Source of the DNA: Euperipatoides rowelli
Lineage: Eukaryota; Onychophora; Udeonychophora; Euonychophora; Peripatopsidae
DNA: 10,640 nucleotides
Assembly: GCA_003024985.2 (NCBI GenBank)
Contig: PXIH01S0010790.1
Direction: 5' to 3' (one strand)
Shown here: positions 1 through 7,071 of the stretch, piece after piece
Layout of the letters: the number at the start of each line of letters is the position of its first letter
Numbering within the stretch: position 1 is the first letter of the stretch
The notes under the pieces: generated by a model
Database searches by the model: none
Told to the model about the DNA's origin: nothing
Seen by the model: only the letters and a program-made list of their open reading frames with translations
Translations under genes and position numbers: made by a program

Positions 1-857
1 AAAGAGAAGAAAGGTTGTTGTTCATAAAATAGACTGGATAAAGATTAATTTATTTAAAAGAAACAACTTTAGCTCGTTTTTGTCATCATTAAAGTTATCA
101 AATGGTTTTAGACAAATTAATTAAAGAAATTGAGATGCATCGATGGATACTATGGATAAACTATTCAACGGTATTTTTCTATGGCTGCTACTCTATAGGA
201 TTGATTTCTGAATAACCTGATGGATCTTATAATGTGCATAGTGGACATTACTTGTAGCTATGCCATCTTTTTCTCATGGTTATGTAAAACACACACAAGC
301 ACAACCTTGACAATAGTCAAGAGTTTCAGGAAAATCAGGTTTAACTATTATACTGGTATTGAAAACCTTCCATTTATTAGACAAAATACCCAAATTTTAA
401 TCTACTTATGCCAAAATTTACACTATTCCTGAATGGTGACCAGTGTTGTAGCTTTAGAATTTAATTGGGGTTGGGTAGGTGGGGGTGAAAAATGAGAAAT
501 TTCCCAACTCTGACTCCTCAAATTGTCAACTCACAACTATTGAGCAGCTTCTGGGTGACTGGGTGATCCCTGCAAGTTATCCTCAAATCTATGTTAGTGT
601 GCCAACATGTTAATTTTCCAGTCATTTAAAAAAATCCCATCCAGTATAAAAACTTTTTTTTTTTAAAAAAAATTTACCAGTAGTTTTTCTTTCATCTTTG
701 TTTGTCCCAACTACCAACCTAAAATTTCAAACTTTCAGACATACAGTCAAAGTTGGAGAGGAATGTAACCCCTTAACTCCTTCTTCTCCCCATCCCTTAC
801 CTTAGCAACATCCCTGTTGGTGGTGCAATCTAATCTCATGTAATCATGGCCAAAGCT
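1..857. other. Intergenic sequence, no gene recognised
   Basis: No convincing coding region or RNA gene is visible. The longest plus-strand open stretch (220-432, 70 codons) has no recognisable motif and looks like chance in AT-rich DNA. From about 430 to 857 the base composition is less AT-rich than its surroundings. This part includes a T11/A8 run at 654-672 and a pyrimidine-rich stretch at about 765-800. It could be an old, unrecognised repeat, but no ends or target duplications can be seen. Confidence 0.5.
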
Positions 858-870
858 TATCTCAACTTTA
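858..870. repeat. Left target-site duplication of SINE copy A
   Basis: This 13-base direct repeat matches 1156-1168 with about three differences, two of them C-to-T. It sits exactly at the head of the SINE, while its partner follows the poly(A) tail, as target-primed reverse transcription predicts. Confidence 0.65.
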
Positions 871-1155
871 GTACCATCATGGTGGTTCAGTCGGTAGCAT
901 TGCTGGCTGCTATCATGTTGTGGTCATATGCTTGGAAAGCACAGGTTAGGTTCCCAGCTGACCCAGGTAAGGAACGTTTTTTCCCCAGGCTTAGAACATC
1001 TTGCCATGGGTTTTTTACTCAGTATGCCAGCTCTTAAGAACCTGTTTCTCTTGTAGTAATTAATGAATTTAATTGAATATTTGATTCCATTAACATCACA
1101 CAAAATATTGAATTTCTGGTTAACCAGGAAATTTATCTTTTCTAAAAAAAAAAAA
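871..1155 (+). mobile_element. tRNA-derived SINE, family 1, copy A
   Basis: This is a 285-bp short retroposon transcribed by RNA polymerase III and mobilised by a LINE. The head has an A-box-like sequence (TGGTTCAGTCGG, 883-894) and a B-box-like sequence (GGTTAGGTTCCC, 944-955). The element ends in a run of 12 A (1144-1155). It is flanked by imperfect direct repeats: TATCTCAACTTTA at 858-870 and TATCTTAATTTTG at 1156-1168. The whole body aligns by eye with the element at 7072-7359, including a shared late block GAACCTGTTTCT and the T/A-rich 3' part. Short open frames inside it are not genes. Two copies with independent flanking duplications make the SINE call firm; the family name is unknown. 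Confidence 0.82.
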
Positions 1156-1168
1156 TATCTTAATTTTG
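1156..1168. repeat. Right target-site duplication of SINE copy A
   Basis: This is the partner of 858-870, immediately after the 12-A tail of the SINE. The mismatches fit an old insertion. Confidence 0.65.
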
Positions 1169-2580
1169 ACAACACCTGAGAGTGTAAACCTGAACACAAT
1201 GACCGATCAATCGTCCCGTAAACAATTATATTTCAAAAGATATGTGTTAAATTATCTGATTTAACACACATTACCTTGCTACTGGTCGCTGTTATAAAGA
1301 ACCTTAAAGGTTAAGTAAATTTGAATTGTCAATATTTTTATATAGGTATGTTTTATATACTGTAGGTATGATTATGTAATATGGCGTCTTAAGTACTGCC
1401 TCTGTTATTTTGACAGCTCCGTTTGGGAGAGCCAGTTTTGTTAATAAAGTTATGTTTTTTACCTTAGTAAGGTAATATATCATGATGATTGAAACAATTA
1501 TAATGATTCTAATTTAATTTAATAGAAAATTTTATTTGTAACAAGTTTTAAAATAATATGAACTATTAGCAACAGAATTGGAACCTTCACATTTCTCAAT
1601 GTTTTTTATCTTCAAAAAACATTATTATCTTTCCTCCGGTAATGTAAAATCATTACTAGATCTGTTTTGTCTTGAAGTGGAATTGTGTTTAAGATCTGAT
1701 CTCCTATCTGAACCCAGGTCATGTCGTTGCAAATTGGACTGAAGTAAATAAGAATGTGGCAAGGAATGTCCGCCATTATTGGATTTTTAAGACTCGGAAT
1801 TATTTGAATGGGTGAAGAATAATGGTTGGAGATTGTTATCTTGGAAATTAAAGCAACACATTAATAAAAATGATTGCACTCCTGACCTGTTTTGATAGAC
1901 GCTGATTGATAAAGAATTTTAATGACAGTTTAAATGAGTTTTCAAGCAAAACATTTGAACTTTTGTTTAGCCTACTAATTAATTTCTGTAATAAAAACCC
2001 ACATCCGTCTGGGCTAGGATTTTTAATTGGACTTTTCTATTGTTATAATTATGTTATATTATTTAATGAAATAAACCTAAACCTAAAATAGCTTTCAATT
2101 TCTTAGAAAACAGAATGGAAAAAGTTAAACTTTATTTTTTTTAATCGTTTTCAATAAGTAATCATTTTATTTCTGAGTTCTTTTAGAAACTGCCCTATTC
2201 TATTTCTGTCGGAAATGTGAGAGATGAATATAAGCTGTATTCAACAAATGGAAAATTACTTTCTAATTCTTAAATGGTTAATGTCAGTCATTGAAAACAA
2301 TGAAATACTTTTATGTTTACTTTCAAAAAAATAAATAAATAAACTATTATGCCCATTAATTTTCTTAATCAATAGTAATTTCTATACAATCTTAGATAAC
2401 ACTTTAAAAATAATCATTTCAAAAATAAACATTGACATGCAAACCATTTTTCTCTATTATTATTATGAATTGTGTATATCAAATGCCATTTTCTCCAAAA
2501 CATTTATTCTCAATCCATTATATTTTTTAAAAAAAAAATAGAATTCTATCTGAGAAACAGAAAATATAACATATATTAAT
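1169..2580. other. AT-rich intergenic region with weak decayed open stretch
   Basis: No intact gene is visible. Small perfect inverted repeats occur at 1243-1268 (10-bp arms, 6-nt loop) and 1459-1475 (8-bp arms, 1-nt loop). From about 1726 to 2091 one plus-strand frame is open apart from a few stops, and the last 60 codons (1906-2091) are uninterrupted. The block ends in an AATAAA-containing stretch followed by AACCTAAACCTAAA. That would suit the 3' end of an old retroelement, but no protein motif supports this. An (ATAA)n tract lies at about 2325-2342. Confidence 0.4.
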
Positions 2581-2587
2581 CCTACAG
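2576..2587 (+). promoter_or_regulatory. Possible 3' splice site in the receptor 5' leader
   Basis: A TTAATCCTACAG sequence lies 19 bp upstream of the receptor ATG and could be a 3' splice site. Many vertebrate odorant receptor genes have an intronless coding exon preceded by an intron in the 5' untranslated region, so this placement is plausible. The polypyrimidine tract is weak, and the call rests on context. Confidence 0.3.
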
Positions 2588-2606
2588 ATTCACCTTAGAA
2601 GACAAC

Positions 2607-3509
2607 ATGAAATGTTTAAATTTGACAAAATCCAATATTTCTGATAATTTACTTGCATCTTATTTTAGGACTTATTCCATTTGTATAGATTTACTTACTG
2701 CTTGTCTTAACATCATGCTGTTTATCACCACGATTTCAGAAGACAAATTCAGACAGCCAGGAAAATATCCCTTATTGTGTTTGTTCTGTCTTCGAAGTAT
2801 GCTTGGTTTTGTCTCACTATTAATGTTTGTTGATGCATTTGACCCGAACTCATTCGATAAAGTTCATGTATTCAAGGAATTATTGTGGGTACTCTTCATC
2901 ATTTTATGCAAGTTAAAATCAGCATCAGTTATAGGTGTCGCTGTAAGTGATTGTTATTTCATTGTTAACCCAATGCATTACAATTTACTTAATACATGCC
3001 GTGTGACCAGTTATCTAGGAGGGCTTTTCATAGTAAACACTGGAATAGGTTTGTTCACGATTTATTTCATGTATTCATGGAATTACCTTTATAAATTAAT
3101 ACTTGCTATTAAAATTGATTTTGTCTTTTTGATATTGCCTGATGTCATACCAATGCTGTTAGCCCTTTTCGCTTGCTATTTATGGATTGGTTTAATTGCT
3201 TATAGACAACATGTTATGATTCATTCCTTAGAAATGCAGAAGAACCTTCCTCGGATATCTATTTCAAGTTTTTTTAAAATATCAATTTTGCCATTAGATT
3301 TCATTATTAGTGCTCTTCCATTCTTAGTGTTTGCCATCATGATTCAATTTATGTGTAAAGTACCATACATTTTATTTTACATTAGTTTGGTAATGTTATG
3401 CTCAACTGATTTTACAGGGTCACTAGTCTACATTTGGTGGGATGTAGAATTACGTCTTAGCTTTAAAAAGTCGTTACAAAGACTAATTCAAACAATATTA
3501 TGTAATTAG
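2607..3509 (+). CDS. Odorant-receptor-like class A (rhodopsin-type) GPCR, intronless
   Basis: This is a 300-residue intact frame, about the usual length of an odorant receptor (300-320). It would sit in the plasma membrane and signal through a G protein; the ligand is unknown. The short N-terminus carries two N-glycosylation sequons, NLT at 5 and NIS at 10. Seven hydrophobic helices lie at about 23-43, 54-76, 90-113, 133-156, 172-198, 222-248 and 252-277. N35 fits the conserved asparagine of helix 1. The end of helix 3 reads SDCYFIVNPMHY (114-125), closely recalling the DRY...NPLHY signature of odorant receptors. Helix 5 has P182, helix 6 has LP at 237-238, and helix 7 ends SLVYIW followed by an amphipathic helix-8-like ELRLSFKK (281-288). 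Several hallmarks are altered. The helix 2 aspartate is replaced (S64 by alignment), DRY is degenerate, NPxxY reads TGSLVY, and the extracellular cysteine pair is not evident. The ATG has A at -3, and AATAAA-containing repeats follow the stop by about 60 bp. An intact frame in such degenerate DNA argues for selection. It is either a divergent chemoreceptor or another rhodopsin-family receptor. Confidence 0.78.
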   Translation: MKCLNLTKSNISDNLLASYFRTYSICIDLLTACLNIMLFITTISEDKFRQPGKYPLLCLFCLRSMLGFVSLLMFVDAFDPNSFDKVHVFKELLWVLFIILCKLKSASVIGVAVSDCYFIVNPMHYNLLNTCRVTSYLGGLFIVNTGIGLFTIYFMYSWNYLYKLILAIKIDFVFLILPDVIPMLLALFACYLWIGLIAYRQHVMIHSLEMQKNLPRISISSFFKISILPLDFIISALPFLVFAIMIQFMCKVPYILFYISLVMLCSTDFTGSLVYIWWDVELRLSFKKSLQRLIQTILCN

Positions 3510-3566
3510 ATTTTCAGTAAGCTAATAATATCATTTATGATTTTAATGTACAATATACACACGCTC

Positions 3567-3588
3567 AAAAATAAATAAATAAATACGC
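3567..3588 (+). terminator. AATAAA-rich tract, candidate polyadenylation signal
   Basis: Several overlapping AATAAA hexamers occur in an (ATAA)n tract 58-79 bp after the receptor stop codon. They could serve as the poly(A) signal of the receptor transcript. AT-rich simple repeats give such hexamers by chance, so the role is inferred from position. Confidence 0.35.
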
Positions 3589-3867
3589 TATTATTATTAA
3601 AGCATCCACGATTTTTTTAAAGTTTTTTTTTTAACAAAGTAATCTCTACATAACAGATATTTTATTATCACTATTTATTGAAAATGTATTTGAAATAAAC
3701 TATGAATTAGTTAATATTGTGAAAAATAAAATTATAAAATTAAAATTATAAAACTATCTTGTGAACTAAACATTTTCTTGTACATATTTAAAGGACAAAG
3801 GAATGCCATCTGATGGGAAATTACCTTAATATTAATAATTTACCTGTGATTTCACAAGCCGATTATG

Positions 3868-3875
3868 GTTTAGCT
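3868..3875. repeat. Left 8-bp target-site duplication of hAT element
   Basis: GTTTAGCT directly precedes CAGGG. The same eight bases directly follow CTG at 5439. Confidence 0.7.
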
Positions 3876-3888
3876 CAGGGATGGCGAA

Positions 3889-3910
3889 CCCCCCCCCCCC
3901 CCCCCCCCCC
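3889..3910. repeat. Poly(C) run of 22
   Basis: Twenty-two consecutive C follow GCGAA at the left hAT end. The run replaces sequence that the right end has in the matching place, so it probably expanded from a short C tract of the terminal repeat. Its exact length may be unreliable in an assembly. Confidence 0.9.
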
Positions 3911-4000
3911 GGAGATTGCAGTTTTGTGTTCTGCTTTTAAAATGGCCTCCAATTTTTAACATAGATACTTCCAGACTAAGTTATTGATAAATTTAATGAT
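3911..4000 (+). repeat. Left arm of subterminal inverted repeat in the hAT element
   Basis: The block containing ATTGCAGTTTTGTGTTC and AAAATGGCC recurs inverted at about 4990-5078 with small indels. The similarity fades around a GATAA motif. It lies about 35 bp from the left terminus, but its partner is about 360 bp from the right terminus, so the element is asymmetric. Confidence 0.65.
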
Positions 4001-4355
4001 ATGGTATAAGGTGGAGTCTGAGATCCAGACACTAGGCGATTTTTGTAGAGCATGCTAGATTTGTTTTAGAAATTCTATAGTATGGTTGGCATTATAATCC
4101 ATTATAATCGCAGGCGGTAAGTTTAAATTACTAATAATAATTTTCATTTATATGCTTGATGTTTTTTATGTAGCATTATTTATTAGATTTTAATACCTAT
4201 AGCTTAGGCTATTGTTGTTTAATTGCTAATATTCAATTCGTTTGGAAGATAAATGACTATTATTAGGCTGGAAAAAAGTGTATGTCTTATCTTCCAAATG
4301 ATCATTAGAAGATTCCAAAATGTCACCTATTGATTATTATAGGGTTTGAATATAG

Positions 4356-4730
4356 CCTAGTGTATTTCACATATAAGTGTATTTCACACCTAGTTGGAGT
4401 TAGGTTTTAGGGTAAGGGTAAAGGTAAGATATGTAATTAACCTACTATAGTTGAGCTATGGATCAGCATAAATATTAATAATATACAATGATTTTACTAA
4501 TTTTAAGACTAAGCAATAAGCATTTCCCATGAAAGTGTATTTCACATTTTGATTATTAATAACAGGCATATAATTAGGCATAGTGTTTTTCACACTATTT
4601 CACACATAGTTGAGTTAGGGTTTAGGGTAAGGGTAAAGGTAAGATATGTAATTAACCTACTGTAGTTGGGGTTAGGGATCAGCATAAGGTTAGGATATCA
4701 TTTAAAATACTATGATTTTAAGACTAAAAT
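4356..4730. repeat. Tandem duplication, unit about 215 bp, with degenerate telomere-like motif
   Basis: A segment with repeated TATTTCACAC motifs is followed by a TTTAGGGTAAGGGTAAAGG stretch, then AAGATATGTAATTAACCTAC, GGATCAGCATAA and TTTTAAGACTAA. It appears twice, with matching cores at 4406 and 4621 (215 bp apart). Indels separate the copies outside the core, and the TTCACA portion has an extra partial copy near 4530-4560. The T/A-GGG-rich core resembles degenerate telomeric repeats. Confidence 0.75.
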
Positions 4731-4802
4731 ATTCTTAGCATTCATTTTTTTTTTAATATTCCATTTTAAACTGACATATATTACTGCTGAACAATTTTCA
4801 CC

Positions 4803-4990
4803 TTTCTTATTTCATTATATGCCAAATGAAAGATTTATTTATATAAATTTTAATTAACTACAGGTAAGAATTTATAAAAATCAAGCTTTTATTACTCAGT
4901 AATAAAATATTTATTTTTATGAAATCTTACCATTAATTCAAATTTATATAAATAAATCTTTCATAACATGTAATGAAATTAGAAAGCTGT
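4803..4990. repeat. Large imperfect palindrome (fold-back), arms about 90 bp
   Basis: The sequence folds back on itself around a TCA centre at 4896-4898. The inner stem is TTTTATTAC/GTAATAAAA, with a 3-nt loop. A 25-bp perfect arm (4826-4850 against 4940-4964) lies further out, and similarity continues on both sides of it (TTTCATTA...ATG). A transcript would form a hairpin of nearly 190 nt. It lies inside the hAT element and may be a nested fold-back element or a palindromic amplification. Confidence 0.8.
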
Positions 4991-5078
4991 CTGCTTATTA
5001 TCGGTAATTTAAGTCAGGACGCTGTGGGCGGCCATTTTGAAAACCAGGAACACAAAACTGCAATTGTCCCCTTTTCCG
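4990..5078 (-). repeat. Right arm of subterminal inverted repeat in the hAT element
   Basis: This is the inverted partner of 3911-4000. It is best conserved at about 5028-5070, where GGCCATTTT and GAACACAAAACTGCAATTG are the reverse complement of the left block. Confidence 0.65.
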
Positions 5079-5119
5079 ACATGTGTCCACTTGAAGTTTT
5101 GTTTATTACTTACAAATGT

Positions 5120-5142
5120 CTAGGGTTAGGGTTAGGGTTAGA
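5120..5142 (+). repeat. Short interstitial TTAGGG tract
   Basis: Three to four copies of TTAGGG, the telomeric hexamer of vertebrates and many other animals, lie inside the hAT element near its right end. The tract is too short to mark a chromosome end. Confidence 0.85.
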
Positions 5143-5439
5143 AGTCCACCATATTGCGAATCCACCTGTCTAACCTCTTTGAGAACTGCCGATTGTTTAG
5201 AGCACATGCAGATATAATATTCACAAATTTAGTTATCACTGAGAGTACATTTTCAAATGAGTTCATGCTTGCTTTTGCACACAGTACTTCCTGGTGTATA
5301 ATGCAATGGAAATTTCAGAAAACCATTATATTTGGGGCAGCATCAGTTGTCACAGACAAATTTTGTTCATATAGTGTGCCACTCAAATCATGTCCGAGTG
5401 TCACCTAGTGGTACACATGTCAAAGGTTTACTTTCACTG

Positions 5440-5447
5440 GTTTAGCT
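5440..5447. repeat. Right 8-bp target-site duplication of hAT element
   Basis: GTTTAGCT is identical to 3868-3875 and begins immediately after the terminal CTG. Confidence 0.7.
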
Positions 5448-5878
5448 TATTCACCATTTGTTAATAAATTCTTTACACATCTTTGTTAAAACATTGATGC
5501 ATTGATTTATTGCTACCATTTGCACTAAGATGATAGTTTATCCTCGTATATGTTATATTGTTAGCACCATGCTCTAATCATCTAAGCTAACAGCCATTGT
5601 ATATGTTATGTTTTCTACTATTAATACAGCTAGATAATTATTTAATTGTAGAAAACTATTATTTACATCATTCACGCAGCTGTGTGGCTAGTTTGAGAAG
5701 ATTAGAAGCTTGTGTATAAGTTTGTTTTTTCTCAAACCTTCACTTTTTCTTCTTCTTTTTTTTGCTTTTTACACTATATACAGTTAATCACATGCTAACA
5801 CATAATCACCTCATAGTTCAGTTGCGACCTCTCCTACATGATATGTAACATTCGTTACTTTCGTACTTTCGTAACAGT
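5448..5878. other. Spacer between the hAT element and the 121-bp array
   Basis: No gene is visible. An inverted repeat GTTTGAGAA/TTCTCAAAC (5691-5699 and 5729-5737) encloses about 29 bases. A T/C-rich stretch follows at about 5738-5771. The last 30 bases contain repeated CTTTCGTA and CGTAACAG motifs that grade into the first monomer of the array. Confidence 0.5.
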
Positions 5879-6843
5879 CGAACGCACCTTGGAAATTAGA
5901 ACTGTCTGGGTGAAAGGCACCTCGTTCATTTTATCTTCTTGAAAGAAAGACAAATCTGAAATGAGGCTAAACAGCGCAAGCCACGAACCCTGGTCATTAT
6001 GAACATACCTTGGAAATTAGAACTGTCTGGGTGAAAGGCACCTCTTTTATCTTATCTTCATGAAAGAAAGGCAAATCCGAAACGAGGCTAGACAGCGCAA
6101 GCCACGAACCCTGGTCGTTACAAACCTACCTTGGAAATTAGAACTGTCTGGTTGAAAGGCACCTCGTTCATCTTATCTTCATGAAATAAAGACAAATCTG
6201 AAACGAGGCTAGACAGCACAAGCTACAAACCCTGGTCGTTACGGACACACTTTGGAAATTAGAACTGTCTGGTTGAAAGGCACCTCGTTCATCTTATCTT
6301 CATGAAAGAAAGACAAATCCAAAACAAGGCTAGACAGTGCAAGCCACAAACCCTGGTTGTTACGAATGCACCTTGGAAATTAGAACTGTCTGGGTGAAAG
6401 GCACCTCGTTCATCTTATCTTCATGAAAGAAAGACAAATCCGAAATGAGGCTAGACAGCGCAAGCTACGAACCCTGGTCGTTACGAACGCAACTTGGAAA
6501 TTAGAACTGACTGGATGAAAGGCACCTCGTTCATCTTATCTTCGTGAAAGAAAGACAAATACAAAACGAGGCTAGACAGCACAAGCCATGAACCCTGGTC
6601 GTTACAAATGCAACTTGGAAATTAGAACTGTCTGGTTGAAAGGCACCTCGTTCATCTTATCTTCATGAAAGAAAGACAAATCCAAAACAAGGCTAGATAG
6701 CGCAAGCCACAAACCCTGGTCGTTACAAACGTAACTTGGAAATTAGAACTGTCTGGTTGAAAGACACCTCGTTCATCTTATCTTCATGAAAGAAAGACAA
6801 ACATAAAATGAGGCTAGACAGTGCAAGCTACGAACCCTGGTCG
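5879..6843. repeat. Tandem array of eight 121-bp monomers
   Basis: Anchored on CTTGGAAATTAGAACTG, units start at 5888, 6009, 6130, 6251, 6372, 6493, 6614 and 6735, each exactly 121 bp apart with no indels. The last unit is about 8 bp short, breaking off after GAACCCTGGTCG into unique sequence. The monomers are richer in G+C and in CpG than the flanks. They differ mainly by C-to-T or G-to-A at about eight CpG sites. Each unit retains TTCNNGAA (first at 5936-5943), while its centre varies (TT, AT, GT). A TATA box follows the array, so upstream-activating monomers of a promoter are likely. A satellite fragment is the alternative. Confidence 0.93.
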
Positions 6844-6847
6844 CTAG

Positions 6848-6901
6848 CTTGGCTTTCACCAAGAATATAAAGCAGCGCAGCTCAATCCTCTGCACCACCG
6901 C
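6848..6901 (+). promoter_or_regulatory. Candidate RNA polymerase II core promoter downstream of the array
   Basis: A small hairpin CTTGG...CCAAG (6848-6863) is followed by TATAAA at 6866-6871. A GCAGCGCAGC stretch comes next, then a CTCTGCACC sequence about 25-30 bp downstream that could hold the start site. A pyrimidine-rich leader and an ATG at 6943 come after. Repeats feeding into a TATA box resemble the U3 region of an LTR or the monomer promoters of some LINEs, but no LTR boundary was found. Confidence 0.5.
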
Positions 6902-7054
6902 TCCTTGGCTTTTTCTTCTTGTTCAGCAATATATTTTTTAAAATGTTTAATTCACTTACTGAAAATAATGGACCATGAATAACTAATTTAAGTCAGACTT
7001 ATCTTCAAATTATGACACAACATTCTATTGGCTCTAATATGCATTCATTTACAC

Positions 7055-7071
7055 AAGTTTTGAATAATGAG
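7055..7071. repeat. Left target-site duplication of SINE copy B
   Basis: This 17-base direct repeat is paired with 7360-7376 with two differences, at the expected junction with the SINE head. Confidence 0.78.

Larger units (their letters stand above)
3510..3875. other. AT-rich 3' flank of the receptor
   Basis: Apart from the AATAAA-rich tract, nothing is recognisable. No coding frame, RNA gene or repeat boundary is visible before the hAT end at 3876. Confidence 0.5.
3876..5439. mobile_element. Non-autonomous or decayed hAT-type DNA transposon
   Basis: This element is 1,564 bp long. The left end starts CAGGGATGGCGAACC. The right end, read on the minus strand, starts CAGTGAAAGTAAACC, identical at about 10 of 15 positions. 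Both are of the CAG-first type common in hAT transposons. They abut an identical 8-bp direct repeat, GTTTAGCT, at 3868-3875 and 5440-5447, the duplication size this superfamily makes. The right subterminal region contains GGTACACATGTC and CACCTAGTGG, reminiscent of hAT ends. No intact transposase is visible, so it would need one supplied in trans or is dead. Inside are a 22-C run next to the left end, inverted subterminal blocks, a tandem duplication, a large palindrome and TTAGGG repeats. The exact 8-bp match at both predicted junctions is the strongest evidence. Confidence 0.72.

Noticed and set aside
871-960. Functional tRNA gene
   Set aside because: The A- and B-box motifs are present, but no cloverleaf with matching acceptor stems could be drawn. 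The downstream SINE body, poly(A) and duplications explain the motifs.
846-1199. Open frames on both strands (63 and 91 codons)
   Set aside because: They lie inside or across SINE copy A, and their sequence is explained by the tRNA-like head and poly(A) tail.
4666-5408. Three plus-strand frames of 63-84 codons
   Set aside because: They fall in the palindrome, TTAGGG tract and right end of the hAT element. The translation shows no clear transposase motif.
5879-6843. CRISPR array
   Set aside because: The units are contiguous 121-bp repeats with no unique spacers, in eukaryotic DNA. They are tandem repeats, not repeat-spacer units.
5879-6943. Complete LTR of a retrotransposon
   Set aside because: U3-like repeats and a TATA box are present, but I found no TG...CA ends, poly(A) signal after the start site, primer-binding site or second LTR. 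It is kept only as a possibility.
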